Positions 9,691-22,260 of a DNA stretch of 64,000 nucleotides are shown here, piece by piece. The position numbers and the translations under genes are program-made. Source of the stretch: Athripsodes cinereus (taxonomy: Eukaryota > Arthropoda > Insecta > Trichoptera > Leptoceridae); NCBI GenBank assembly GCA_947579605.1, contig OX388319.1:22705447-22769446 (forward strand), read 5' to 3'. Each line of letters starts with the position of its first letter. Position 1 is the first letter of the stretch. The notes below the pieces were generated by a model. The model searched no databases. It was not told the DNA's origin and was given only the letters and a program-made list of their open reading frames with translations.

Positions 9691-12504
9691 ACATAATGAT
9701 AAAATAAAGTCCGACACTTTACAATGATTCAAATTTCTTCTAACTCTTGAGGAAAAATAATTAAGAAAGACAAAATGTATTAAATAAAATATTCTAGACT
9801 TGTAATGCGAGTAAATGAAGAAAAGGATTAACAAGAGTATATAATCTGATGTATTACACTAATAACAATCATATTCGTTGGAGATATGAAATGAAAATAT
9901 TATACAAGACGAAATATATTTTATAGAAATGAAATATGTAGGTAATCTTCTTATCTATATAATATTGATTCTCTTGGTTTAGAATCTGGCTTTAGATCAG
10001 GGATGCATATTTTTTAAATTAGATAGTTACATATTATTTCTTTAGGCATCACAACATTTTGTAATTAAATTAGCAATAAAACCAACTTCCTTTTATGAAA
10101 CCCTTCTAGTCATTGTGTGTCTATAACTTTTTAAATAAATTCAACACTTTCACATAATTTAATTTCATATAATTAAAATGATTATACTACAACCGATATG
10201 GTTAGCTCCACCTGTATCATACATTTCTATAGTAGATAGGATCATATTATTTTATTTGAAAGACAAAATTAATTAAATTACCTTGAATAATCGTTAGAGT
10301 ACATTTCAATATCAGACAACAAAATTTCGTATAGAATATGCCGAGAATTTAAATAAAATAGTGAATATTCCATAGAAAAAAATATATTGTTTTTTACATT
10401 CATCTATTCATGGCATCACGATATTTCCTATTCTTATAGTGGGGCAGCTTTAGAACCAATTGTATGGAATAAACCTCTCTGTGTCAATACGAGTTCTAAG
10501 TTCTGTGAAACGGCGTCAAAAATCAAATCAGCCATCATCATCTATAAGAGTTAGATTAGAAAATTGAATGTTGGTCCAAAAATAAGCAGACTAGTCCGCC
10601 ATTTGACTGCTCATTGTTGGTGTAGTGTCTTAAACCGCTGAATTGAAAATATTTGTCTTGTATTTTACGAAGATATGTTTTTTACAGAACACTAAAAAAC
10701 ATACAGAAAATAGTGAAATACCGTTTTCTTTAGCAGCGATTCCATGGAAATATATCCGCATAGAATTGCATTATCATTGTGATCGATTTATAAAATAACA
10801 TTTCGATGTCGGATGCCTAGCTTTGAAAGAATAAGTTTTGATAGCACATCTCTTATCTACGAAGTAAAACTGAAATCTGACATAAATTAGACAGGCAATC
10901 GTATCACGTATTGTTTTCTTACTACTGAGACATATTATTATTATCTTAGAACTTCGAGACACCCTGTAAAGTGTATATGTATAAAAAATTTAATTATATT
11001 TTAATGACATTTCATAATTTTCTAAGAAGCCTCATGTTCTCATAATAAAATTACAGAGACGTTAATCAAATAACATATAAGTTTAACTATTATAAATATT
11101 TGATTATGTTTATAAACATGTGCCTTCGTATCTACATTAAAAATTAATCCAAGAAAACGTCACAGTACAAAATATACTTATTATTATTATATATTGCGCC
11201 GTTTTCATGATTCAAATCATCTCAATTTATGTCGTAAACAGGACTTGATCTAGAGACAAATACTGAAGAATCTTTATAGATCTGATCGTGATATAAAGAT
11301 TCGTCAGTTTTTGTCAAAATATAACTATTCTGAGTTTGCTAACTATACTATAGAAATAGAAACTGACCACTCCTTCAGCAACCATAGTTTAAAATTATTA
11401 CGTACGCACACACACAGATACCAACCGATTTTGACAACACTGTAAACAATAGAAGTTAATAAAAATAACAACTCTACTAAAACCGTTGTTGATGATAATT
11501 TTGTGTATTGTATGAGCTGTAGGTATTGAAGATTTTTAACTAATGTTGAGCAGGAGAAATGAGATATTTAAGTATATGAATTATTGTGATGTTGTTATTT
11601 TTATAGTTTGTTGATGCTTTGAATGAGTAATATGTGATTTTTTTTCTTTTTAATGTATTGTATGATTTTATGTAAAAGGCATTGGCCTTTTTAATGTTTA
11701 AATAAATAAATAATAGTAACACTCTTCATAATTCGTCTCCGTTACTGCAGCTATTCCCTAAAATTCCAAGAACTCCACGCCTGAAATTAACATGACCTTC
11801 ACCTTCAATGCAAATTTTAACGAACTTTTATACATTTTTTTGTTTTATTCAGTATTGATCAGCACCTTTTGATGCAAACTTGGAGTCCATGGAAGAGGTC
11901 GTCCGTTAGAAATACTCAATAGTAACATTAAATAATAGTAAGAAATATTTTTTTATATAATTTAAACATCTCCATTTCAATACAAAGCTTAACGCAAAAT
12001 TGCAAGCTTATAAAGCTAGTAATCAAATAAGTACGTTTTATATTCTGAAGTTTTGTTTGAGTTTTGAGATACTCGTATCTCGTTAGATTGGCAGTATATA
12101 CAAACTAGGTACCTATTAAAATTAATTTAAAACTTTTCCTACATAATTCTTCGAAAAAAAAATACTTATTAATATTCATTCGCGTAAAGGCAACACATCC
12201 AATTCTGAGTGAATTATAACAAAATACATAATATATGATGACATTGAATCACAATCAGTACTGGATAAAAAATTTTTTTTTGTGTACACAGAATATTTGA
12301 GGTGATTATTAGCCTGAGAAAAGTTTATCAAATTTTCAGTCGAGATCTGCTGTCGATATATGTACTTCATCCTCACAACACAAGCACTATGAGAATGTAA
12401 GGGTTATATTTGAGCTTATTTCAAATCAAGATTAATCTTAAAATGGTATAAATTCTTTTAAACATAAAAAGTAGCGATAGAAAAATTTTGTAACAACTTT
12501 TATG
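9691..12504. other. Long AT-rich stretch with sparse repeat debris
   Basis: No gene is supported on either strand. A decayed minus-strand piece of the RTE-tail repeat is visible at about 10670-10760. A probable LINE 3' tail (ATGTAAAAGGCATTGGCC, then TAAATAAATAAAT) ends near 11715. Confidence 0.5.
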
Positions 12505-12645
12505 ACATTCAGGATGGGTGGAAAACCTAGTCGCCGGTAATAATGTCTTATTTTTTTGAACACGTACTTTATACAGGACACTTAAAACTCACGGACAAAA
12601 ATAGAGTAATTCTTTGCCGGATACTATGAGGAACAAAATAATTTC
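12505..12645 (-). repeat. RTE-tail short repeat, partial
   Basis: It contains GACATTCAGGATGGGTGG, ACAGGACACTTAAAACTCAC and TTCTTTGCCGGATACT. This is the 5' half of the family read on the minus strand; the conserved 3' end is missing. Confidence 0.7.
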
Positions 12646-13129
12646 ACAACTTTTGAATGATATTGTGAACAGATTAATGAATTTAAATTCCAATATTTAT
12701 CACGTATTCGTGCTCAGGAAATCAAGCATCAATTAAAATCATGTGATGCTGCCAACTCGCTCCTAAATAATAAGCATTACGTATATAGATGAATCCTTTG
12801 TTTTGATTTGTATCTATAATTGCCATTCTTATTTCCAAATGTTCTTTATAGATAGTAAATATTTTACAAGTATATTGATTTACATTCAATTTTCTTAGAA
12901 AACCTTTCGCTTAGTGACAATTTTCAAACCATTCTCAGTTACTTTTACACAATATGTAGTTTTTTATTGTACGCTTTTTGTTGAAATATTGGTATAATAT
13001 TGCATAAGATTTTATTTTAATTTTATTCAAAATATTTTAATATTTATTTTCAATATGAATATAACATACTTAAGTTATTTAAAAGGTGTGTATTATGATC
13101 ACATATTAATAGAGATATTACTACTATTA

Positions 13130-13385
13130 CTACTACAATCCCATCACGACATATCCCACAAGTGGGGTAGCCAGCATCTTAACAGCATGCAATAAACATG
13201 CAAATAGTCCTATCCATGCCAACGAAAAAATAAGACATTCAGGATGGGTGGCAAGCCTTATTACTGAATTTAAAATGTAATTTTTTTAATTTTTTTCAAA
13301 CACCTGCCTTTTAAAGGACACTCGAAAACTTACGGAAAAGAGAGTGGGAAACCATTTTTTTCCGAACTCGCCACGGAGAGAAAGA
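13130..13385 (-). repeat. RTE-tail short repeat, near full length
   Basis: It runs from a (TAC)n tract at 13120-13137 through CATCACGACATATCCCACAA and GTGGGGTAGCC, CATTCAGGATGGGTGG and GACACTCGAAAACTTACGG to CCACGGAG. Read on the minus strand, it ends in the RTE-like 3' terminus and a (GTA)n tail. Confidence 0.8.
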
Positions 13386-13589
13386 GATATCATGTAGAAA
13401 TTTGATATTGTAATACAATATTTTACGAACATTGAAAATCGTGGTATAGGATGTTATTTGCTATCACGTATTTTAATATGCGAGTTTTCATATTAATTTC
13501 AATGTTTAAGTATACAAGTGAAATCCAATAAGTAAGTATGTTACAATAATAACAGTGCTTTATTATTAATTCTCATTACTATAAGCGTT

Positions 13590-13836
13590 CTGTGAAGTCC
13601 TCGGTAAAGAAAAAATATCCCAATTTTCTTTTTACTTTTTAAATGTCCTGTAAAAAGTCTGGTATTCGTAAAACATCCCTTATAAGACGTTTAAAATTTT
13701 GAAGTCAGCGATAAAGTATGTCATCCATTCCGAATGTCTTTACTTTTATTGGCATAGAGATGACAAACTTGCATGTTTATTACCTGAAGTTGACCTGCTG
13801 TTTTCTTTACTTGTAGGAAATGCCGTGATGGTATGA
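13590..13836 (+). repeat. RTE-tail short repeat, diverged, full length
   Basis: This is the opposite orientation to its neighbour at 13130: AAATGTCCTGTAAAAAGTC, CAGCGATAAAGTATG, CATCCATTCCGAATGTCTT, then ACTTGTAGGAAATGCCGTGA and TGGTATG at the 3' end. Confidence 0.7.
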
Positions 13837-14696
13837 ATGAATCACTTTATGTCACGTCAATAACTAGATACATGTAACGTAAAAAGCTCATACTTGTTAC
13901 GTTGTTAAAATTTTTGTATATATCACTTCGAATTACAGATCAAATTCACAGTTAAAACAAGCCTTTATACGTATGTCACTCAAACAGAAATTCAATATAC
14001 AGGCATGTTCACAGTTATATCACTGTTTTTCTGAAATCTGTACGAATTCGTACACATACTTAAAGTTTTGTAATAATAATATTTGCCTGTCTAGATTCTG
14101 ACAACTAAGATACAAAAAGCTAACGTAAAAGCTCCATAGAAAACAAGAAAATCGCATCATTTGCGCCTTGATTTATGCAATATCAATGGTACGGAGTTGC
14201 ATATATTACTTCTGAATTTATGCAACACAATGTGTTTTGTGTGTGTGTGTGTTGCATAATTTCTCTTCGAATTACTAAGTCTTATCTGTTTACTCAGTAA
14301 AATACTTGCGTCTTCTACTAATATAATAATATCGTTTTGAAAATAATTTTCACTTTATGACAATTGAGTATTATTACATAAAAATTAAGAAGTGATGCAT
14401 TTTTCAAATTCTTAATTACTTATAATTTTTTCACAACGTAAATGCACAAACCATCGAACAATTAGATTAAGAAGTATTTATAAAATAAAAGCTCTAAGTT
14501 TATTTATTTACTTAAAATAACAGAAAACTAGTGAATATATATCAATTAACTTCTTTCCAATTATTATGTAGAAAGAAATATGTAGGTTATGTACACTTTT
14601 GTATAAAAAGAAACATAATTTATGAGTAAGTAAATTGATTCATAGGTAGGTACAAAGATCATAACATGCAGCTCATCTGCTGGACTGGTTAATTTA
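13837..14696. other. AT-rich stretch with a GT microsatellite
   Basis: A short (GT)n tract lies at about 14238-14252. Nothing else is recognised. Confidence 0.5.
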
Positions 14697-14880
14697 CTTT
14701 TATTTATTTTATTTATTTATTCTTTTATTACATCATCAGGTTAACAGTGTTAACAAAACAATATTTTATTTAAAAAAATAAGGACGATAGTGGCGAGATT
14801 ATCACTATAAAGTGATTTCTTCCATCGAACCACGCATAACCACTTTTGGCATATGCTGTGATAGTTGAGAAACAATATCT
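14697..14880 (-). repeat. LINE 3' end, family with TTAACAGTGTTAA palindrome
   Basis: TTTATTTATT at 14701-14720 is the tail complement. It is followed by CATCATCAGGTTAACAGTGT and then GGACGATAGTGGCGAGATTA. The same end is found at 53218-53352. Read on the minus strand it is a 3' UTR with an AAATA-type tail. Confidence 0.65.
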
Positions 14881-14884
14881 CGTA

Positions 14885-14966
14885 TATACCATCACGGCAT
14901 ATCTCACAAGTGGGGTAGCCCGCAGACCAGCTGCATGTAAGAAACATGCAAACTGTCCTCTTAAGC
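14885..14966 (-). repeat. RTE-tail short repeat, 3' end only
   Basis: ACCATCACGGCATATCTCAC, AAGTGGGGTAGCCC and CTGCATGTAAGAAACATGCA: about 80 bp of the 3' terminus read on the minus strand. A 5'-truncated copy such as this is expected from reverse transcription. Confidence 0.7.
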
Positions 14967-15451
14967 TATTATCATCATTTAAAGAACTTCAGAGAGATAA
15001 ATAAACAAATACTTCAGAAGATTTAATTGTTGAATTGGGTTACCTATTAACTTCATAACTTGACAAATTGACACTGGTTAATAAAAAATTCTAAAATGCT
15101 TTGGGAATACACATTTTTCATATTAAAAACTAACGAAAACGTAGTTCCTCAAAATGAACAAATATATCGTTTTATTAGGAAAACGATAAATAAAAGAGAA
15201 CAAAGTGCTTCGTAAAAAAGTTTTTAGGTTAACCCTGAAGGTATAAAGTTAAGTCATTGTCAAACAAAAGAAGGCAAAAAGTTGTCGAATTACAAAATTG
15301 TCATAAGTACTTACCTATAACGACATAGCGGTTTTGCATACCTATAAACATATTATTATTGTTATAGACATTACTTCCATTTTTTTAAATTTTATATTCT
15401 CCCAGAGTATCCGGTACGCTAGTTACTTCATACGATATTTCTTTGGTTTTA

Positions 15452-15720
15452 CAATACGAGATATTTATTTATTCATCCATTCACGGTAACAGCCTTTTTA
15501 CATGTTTGATATAAATATAAACAATATAAAAGAAATAAAAAAAAAAATACATCAAAGATACAAATATTGAAAAAAAATATACAATGCCATTTTAAGGTAT
15601 TTAAAATGTCAAAAATATTAAAAAAAATACAATACATACACAGACAGTTACATAATTAAAAAAATAATTCTGAATAAAATTTATAGTTACTTACTAATAA
15701 AAATAACAAGACTTTTTAGG
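15452..15720 (-). repeat. LINE 3' end, AT-rich
   Basis: ATTTATTTATTCATCCATTC, then CACGGTAACAGCCTTTTTAC, then A-rich low-complexity sequence. Related starts appear at 17070 and 24940. The parent element is unknown. Confidence 0.45.
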
Positions 15721-17069
15721 AGCCACATTAGACAGGAATGAAATATTTGTTTATTTTTTCTTGTCTTTTCTTTTTTTCTTTCTGTGTTTGTACTGTACTG
15801 GCAATAAATTATAATAATAATAATGAATTCAAAGATGGGCTGGTCAAGTACAAGAAATATGTTCAATGGTTATTATGTTATATTTTGTAAAATTATATTG
15901 TATGTTGCCCATTTTTTTAAATAAATAAAAAAAAAAAGACAGATAAGATAGGTAAGTATAATAAATGTTGAAAATTTCAAGTAAGATTTATAATCATTTA
16001 TATTTTTGAGTGGCAATGTACGATTGAGTTTAAAAAAAATATGTTACGTAATTATATAACGATAACAGTTGAAAACCACTGCATATTAGTTGAGAACACA
16101 TTTCTATGTGTTGTGAGAAACATAAAGTGTATTTATTTTCTATCGACAACTTCAATGAAGGCAATAAGGGTTTCTTTACTTTAAATAAATATTTGAAATC
16201 TAATACTTATTTTATCAGTTTAATAGTTTTTCGTTCAATTTATTCAATCGTTAAATTCGCTCTTTTTGATAACAAATATTTTTTACTTTTTTAGATCTTT
16301 AACTACCTACAAAAATATATTAAATATTTGATCAAATATATTTAAAAAAAAGTCTTTCATAAATATATTATTATAAAAGTTGACATATCATATGCTATAT
16401 GGCATTGGGAAGGTCCTGAAAAACTTTATAAATATGTAGATTATACCGTTTCCCAGAATTTTATTGTTGACCGAAAATGTTTGGTTTACTTTTTTTGTAT
16501 TATGCCTTCAGCTTATATGAGAAATGTTTGGTTTTCAAAGTCCTAAAGAACATATTATTTTTAATATACGATTGTGGTTTACATAACGTTTTGTTGTACT
16601 CGTGAACAAATATGTATAATGAATATTTTTTTGTGACGTGGGTAAACATTATTATTAATATAATGGAAATGATAAACATTAAAAAAATCGTATTGTTTGT
16701 TAAACCGATATCATTACTTTGACAGCAGATTGACAAAATAATAAATATACACGTGTATATTTTAATGTCACATAGTACTTTTAAGAAAATACTCAATACA
16801 ATAACATAGGTACTGTCTATTTCTAGAACTTTTAACTACTAAATTATGCAATGAAAATTCAATAAACGTCTATCAAATAATTGGCCAAATTGCTACGTTT
16901 TTTTCTAATTCAACTGAGAAAGTGATTCACAAACTTTTTTAGAACGACGCTTTTCCATATGTTTTTCTTAGTTTTTCCTACTTGTTTTTTCTTATCTTTT
17001 GATATGTTTTTTTAATGAATAAAAAAAGCTTATAAAAAACTGTTAACGAATGAATAAATAAATAAATAT
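15721..17069. other. AT-rich stretch, no supported gene
   Basis: It includes an A-rich LINE-like tail near 15915-15940 (AAATAAATAAAAAAAAAAAG) and otherwise nothing recognisable. Short open frames here are compositional. Confidence 0.5.
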
Positions 17070-17324
17070 AATTACTAATTTATTTATCCAATAAATGGTT
17101 AACGCCTTTTACACAATTATATAACAAAAATATTTATTTGTCTTATATTTGCTTAGCTATGTTATTAATCATATAAACAACAAGTGGTCAACATTAATAT
17201 AATTTATACAATGACAATTTATATAAGTACCTACTTACACATTTATATCAACAAATTTAAACCTAAATAATGCAACTGTTACTTTGTCATTATTTTGTTA
17301 TTGTTATTCTTTATAGTTTATTAC

Positions 17325-17590
17325 TACACCATCACGAAATATTCCACAAGTAAATTAGCCAGTAGACCAGCGGCATGTAACAAACATGCAAGCCATCTTT
17401 CTCTGTGCCAGAAAAATAAGATATTTAGGATGAGTGACGAACCTCATCGCTAAACTTGAGATGAGTAACCGACAACCAACCACATTGTTGAATTTAAGAT
17501 ATCCATTTATTTAATATCTGCCTTCTACAGGACATTCGAAAACTTACGAAAATCGATAGGGGACCGATCCTATGCCGGGTGCTGCACGGA
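17325..17590 (-). repeat. RTE-tail short repeat, diverged, full length
   Basis: TACTACACCATCACGAAATA, CATGTAACAAACATGCAAGC, TTTAGGATGAGTGACGAACC, GACATTCGAAAACTTACG and GCCGGGTGCTGCACGGA. About 45 bp near the middle are unlike the other copies. Confidence 0.72.
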
Positions 17591-18059
17591 AGAAATCTAC
17601 TTAATCTATGACAAATACAACTTAAAAGAAGAACTCGGTTGTTCAAATATTAAATTTAACAAAGGGGAGTTTGACAGAAAGTTTTAAGTTTGAGGTACGA
17701 AGTTAATGTCTATGATTAAAATTATTTTAAATACAAAACGAGTAGGTGTTTCCGGCTAATTATTTGAACAGAATTTCTAGTCCTAATCAAATTACAAACA
17801 GAGATTTTCATTTTAGATAATATAAGTATTTTTAAAGTGTGTCAAAGCTTTTATTAATAATCATTTGCAGTATTTTAATTAGACAAAACGACGAAATGTT
17901 TCAGATAGGTACAGTAATAATATTGTTTAAAATCTTTTAGTTATTTCGTGTACTACAAAGTTTAAAATAATTATTAGAACTCAACTGCCCACCTGATTAT
18001 GTAAAAGGTGTTTTTTTTTAGACGTGTGGTTTCAATCTGCCAATACTTTTTTCGGAGTT

Positions 18060-18380
18060 GGTCTTTTTGACAGATGTCATTTGATATATGCTCAGTTTGG
18101 TTTGCCATTTCATAATGAATAGACTTACTCCTGAACAAGCGCGTCGCCCGTTCAGTAAAAGGGCCTAAAACGAGATGGCCACCGATCCCTATTTTCACAA
18201 GAAAATTTTGTTCAGCGATGAAGCTCACTTTTGGTTGAATGGGTGTGTTAATAAACAAAATTGTCACATTTGGACTGCTGCTAATCCACAAGCCATTGTT
18301 GAGACGCATTATTAAACAGTCCGTCCGTCACTTCATAATGCTGTTGTAGGCTCTACTTTAGACCTCATGCCTAATTTGTC
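18060..18380 (+). pseudogene. Tc1/mariner-type transposase relic, internally deleted
   Basis: The frame 18175-18315 encodes 46 residues including PYFHKKILFSDEAHFWLNG, VNKQNCHIW and NPQAIVE. FSDEAHF is the block around the second catalytic Asp of DDE transposases of the Tc1/mariner superfamily. Just upstream, 18115-18150 gives MNRLTPEQARR, which looks like the original N-terminus. The DNA-binding region between them is gone. A stop follows the DEAHF block, and the third catalytic residue is not seen. This is an internally deleted, non-functional copy. Confidence 0.7.
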
Positions 18381-18454
18381 TTTGAAGAAGGTGACAATAT
18401 ATAGTTCTTTTGTTCTGAAACAGTACTCCATGGAATCGTCTTTAAAGTGTTGGT

Positions 18455-19070
18455 CTCCCATTTTTTCAGCCAGTTTTTTGATGTCCTACTCTAAACAGCA
18501 TCTACAGACTTGAATTTAGCAGTGAAGAGCATGCCACGCATCATGAATAACTTGTCTTTTACTACCGCTAAGAAGACAACGTACATGTTTATGACATAAT
18601 TATGCACATAGTTGCAGTTTTTTGATGTCCTACTCTAAACAGCATCTACAGACTTGAATTTAGTAGTGAAGAGCATGCCACGCATCCTGAATAACTTGTC
18701 TTTTACTACCGCTAAGAAGACAACGTACATGTTTATGACATAATTATGTACTTAGTTGCATTTTTTCAGCCAGTTTTTTGATGTCCTACTCTAAACAGCA
18801 TCTACAGACTTGAATTTAGCAGTGAAGAGCATGCCACGCATCCTGAATAACTTGTCTTTTACTACCGCTAAGAAGACAACGTACATGTTTGTGACATAAT
18901 TATGCACATAGTTGCAGTTTTTTGATGTCCTACTCTAAACAGCATCTACAGACTTGAATTTAGTAGTGAAGAGCATGCCACGCATCATGAATAACTTGTC
19001 TTTTACTACCGCTAAGAAGACAACGTACATGTTTATGACATAATTATGTACTTAGTTGCAGTTTTTTTTT
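18455..19070. repeat. Tandem array of four ~144/156-bp units, arranged as a duplicated dimer
   Basis: The start GTTTTTTGATGTCCTACTCT recurs at 18473, 18617, 18773 and 18917. Spacings are 144, 156 and 144 bp. Units 1 and 3 are preceded by TTTTTTCAGCCA and carry TTTAGCAGTGAAG; units 2 and 4 carry TTTAGTAGTGAAG. The array therefore looks like a 300-bp two-unit block that was itself duplicated. Divergence is only a few positions per unit. Confidence 0.92.
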
Positions 19071-19247
19071 TGAGAAACTCTGTAAGATCTATTTATACAC
19101 AAAGACATGGTAATCATAATTTGTACTGAACATTACACATGTAATAGTCTCAAAAAGTAGTGAAACAAACTCAAGTTAATGCTTCATATTTATCGTGGAA
19201 CATTAATTTTATTTCAATTCATCCTTTTTTCCCAGAGATTTTAAGAA

Positions 19248-19370
19248 TTTTAATTATGCCTTACCAAGCTCTTATAGATCTCACATTTAATTATGCCTTA
19301 CCAAGCTCTTACAGATCTCACATTTAATTATGCCTTACCAAGCTCTTACAGATCTCACATTTAATTCTAC
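19248..19370. repeat. Three tandem copies of a ~38-bp unit
   Basis: Unit: ATTATGCCTTACCAAGCTCT, then TATAGATCTCACATTTA or TACAGATCTCACATTTA. The second and third units differ from the first at one position. Non-coding. Confidence 0.9.
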
Positions 19371-19761
19371 AAAACGGATATACCTATTCGTAAAACGTCT
19401 TTAACATAAAAAAAATCTAAAAAGGTATTACTCGTCCTAAATGTCCTTTTTTTATTGTCATGGAGAAGATGTTTCGCATGTTTATTATATTCAGTTGGAA
19501 GATGACATGATTATATAGATTAGTAGACTCTCATAAGAACCTTCATTACGACTTCAATAATGATGTGACATTGATGCTTAGGCTAGACTTATCTACAAGA
19601 TAATCTTGAAATAATTGCTGGAAGGTTATCATAATTACAAACAATTAGAACTTTCGTTAATTAGTGTATATTGTGTTCATAAGAAGCTTACACTTCGAAC
19701 TTTTGATGTCACATATGGTTATCTTAACTTTTCTGAAAGTCTAGTACTACTTCATTAATAC

Positions 19762-19990
19762 ATACCATCACAGCATAACCTTTGCAAGTGAGGTAGCCAG
19801 CAGACTAACTGCATCTTATAAACATGCATACTGACTTTTTCATGTCAGTAAAAAATGAGATATTTAGGATGGGTAGAGTTCCTCATCGCTAAATTGTAGA
19901 TATTACTTGTCTAATTCGCGAAAGCCTTTTAAAGGACTCTCGTAAACTCACTCAATATAAAGAATCCAATCACTCGTAAATGAGAAGAAT
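19762..19990 (-). repeat. RTE-tail short repeat, diverged
   Basis: ACCATCACAGCATAACC, AAGTGAGGTAGCCAGCAGAC, TTTAGGATGGGTAGAGTTCC, CTCATCGCTAAATT and GGACTCTCGTAAACTCAC. The 5' end (right side) is unclear. Confidence 0.65.
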
Positions 19991-20699
19991 TTAATCTCTA
20001 CACGTTGAATCAGAGTCATTGTAATGATGAATCGTTATTTTATTATTTTTTTTAATAAATAAGTAATCGATAGTCAAATTTATTAATTCATTCCAACAAT
20101 ATTGGCGTGAAAGCCTTTCTTACATTGCACGATAATCTCTAATATTTTGCTATATTCAATAACGTTTATTGAAAAGCAACTGATTGTATGCCCATAATAA
20201 TAAGTTGAGTGAAATATTCTAAAAAATACACTTCAGCGACATCTGTGTGGATTTTTTTTTAATTAGTGTAGAATTTACATATTTAAGTATGAAGGTATAC
20301 ATTCATATTTGTGTACGATCTTGTACAAGATACACAGTTTAAATTGTTTTAGGATCACAGTTAAAATTATGTAAATGTCAGAATAAGATATATTATAATT
20401 ATGTAAAATTAAAGCGAAATGTCATTATATTAGATCTAGACATTTTAATGATCTAAAGATCATTAAAACATCAAGACATAATACAATAATATTCAGAAAT
20501 ATGAACGATTTAAATGTATCATCATTGTAATATTTTACATCCCGTTATTTGCTTTGTGATTCATCAATTATTATTCGATGCGTAATGTAGGTAAATATAC
20601 ATTTAAGAACATTCTCAAACTGTCTTGAGAAAATTATTAATTGATAAATTGTCTTAGGAACGAAAGTGTTGTTCCTACATAAATACCTCACATAGAGTA

Positions 20700-20885
20700 G
20701 TTTATTTTTTTATTTATTTATTCTTCTTGCACATCATCATGCATCTTGCACGTAATCATAGTAAGATCAAATTAATATAGTTGTCGTTTAGTCTGTTCAA
20801 CCTTACAACTGTGCGGCCAATGTGTTATCAAGTAGAACAAGACTGTTAAAATTATCTGTCAAATCTCGCTGATTGTTTCCGTCAC
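20700..20885 (-). repeat. LINE 3' end with TTTATTTATT tail complement
   Basis: TTTTTTTATTTATTTATTCT, then CATCATCATGCATCTTGCAC and CTTACAACTGTGCGGCCAA. Orientation is given by the tail on the left. The parent is not identified. Confidence 0.5.
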
Positions 20886-22070
20886 AGCGACAAGCTCTCT
20901 GAATTATATAGAAAATTTTATTTTACTACAACGCTACTGAGATCAAATTTAGCAACATCGCGTCGCCCCGTTTACACGATAGTTTGGCATTATGCACTCC
21001 TATATCCGTTATATTGCGACTGGATAAATATAGTAAAATGAACGCTATAGTGTGACTAATGAATTTGTTTTACCATATATACCTACTTTTTAACCTTTAT
21101 AAGACTGCATAAGAGTTCAATTATTCAGACTTAAAAGTTGGATAGCGGTCGAATATCTGTCATAAGATGACCAATTAATCATAATGTAGTAATTATCAAA
21201 TGAACAAAGCACAATTACAAAGTTTTTTAATTATGTTTTGTTCTTTTTTTCATGGTTAATCATTGTCTTCTTTGAATGTAATTTTTATATCTGTCATGTT
21301 TTTTCTATATATTTTCTACATGTAAAAGGCTCACGCCGTACATTATGTTGTAACGAAAAAAAAATGAAAGTAAGTTATAGATTGTGGTCGCGATCAATCT
21401 GGAGAACTACATTATAGGATATTATAGGCTTTTTATGCATTGAATGATGGTTTGTTGTGTTAAATAAACGCTAATTTAATTGAGTGACTTGATGACACAA
21501 CTGTTTAGCTATTAGATGTGTATACGAGTAACTACATATTTATTTATTTCAAACACAAAATTGCCAATAATTTTACGTGAAAGGAATACAATCACATTTG
21601 TGTACCCATTTTGTATCTGCTATTCTGGCTGTATACTTTCTGACTCTAAGTAGTGATGGTGTAGATAGATAGATTATATTTATTATTTCTAGGAACAATT
21701 CTAAGTATAATATTGTGAAAACTCTGTGTAATATGTTTCAATATAATTTATTATCAATAGTAAATCAAATAACGCGCCTGCTAGACACATTATAGGCAAA
21801 TGAAGTGCGGTATAAAAAACATTCAGTGTTGGCATAAGTGAAAATAAATGGGTTATTATTATTTAGTCAATTGGGGTGATTAAAATGAAGCACGTTTCAG
21901 CAGAAACAAAGTGTAAACAATGAGTTTGAGTTTCAAATATCTGAGAATTGATATGTGAAGTTCATGACCCAGTAAAATATTACGAGTTTTAAAAATGTTC
22001 TAGGAAATTTCATTGATTGTATCAGCCTTATTAAACAATCATAATAAATACTCATTTCAAATCAGTCTAC
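20886..22070. other. AT-rich stretch, no supported gene
   Basis: A short hairpin outside this stretch (about 20443-20467, TTTTAATGATC-TAAA-GATCATTAAAA) is the nearest structure. Nothing is recognised inside. Confidence 0.5.
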
Positions 22071-22168
22071 CTTGGTACGGGCTCATGCCCAGTTAAGTAG
22101 ACATTAGTGACTTATCTTTTAAAATCTGTTTTGTAAATAAAATAAATAAATAAATAAATAAATAAAAT
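22071..22168 (+). repeat. LINE 3' end with (AAATA/AATA)n tail
   Basis: CTTGGTACGGGCTCATGCCC, TTAAGTAGACATTAGTGAC, then ATAAATAAATAAATAAATA at 22140-22166. Confidence 0.6.
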
Positions 22169-22260
22169 TGGTCTAAGTAACCTTACGAACATATTGGATA
22201 TTAAATCAAAAGATCTAGAGTTCGAATCCTGCTGAAAATAATTTTGTAACAGAGTATAAA
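22169..22260 (+). repeat. Possible tRNA-derived SINE fragment
   Basis: GAGTTCGAATCCTGCTG at 22218-22234 fits a pol III B box (GGTTCGANTCC) with a neighbouring GTAACCTTACGAAC. No clear A box or 3' tail is seen, so the call is tentative. Confidence 0.35.

Noticed and set aside
18455..19070. CRISPR-like array
   Set aside because: The units are tandem with no unique spacers, and the genome is eukaryotic.
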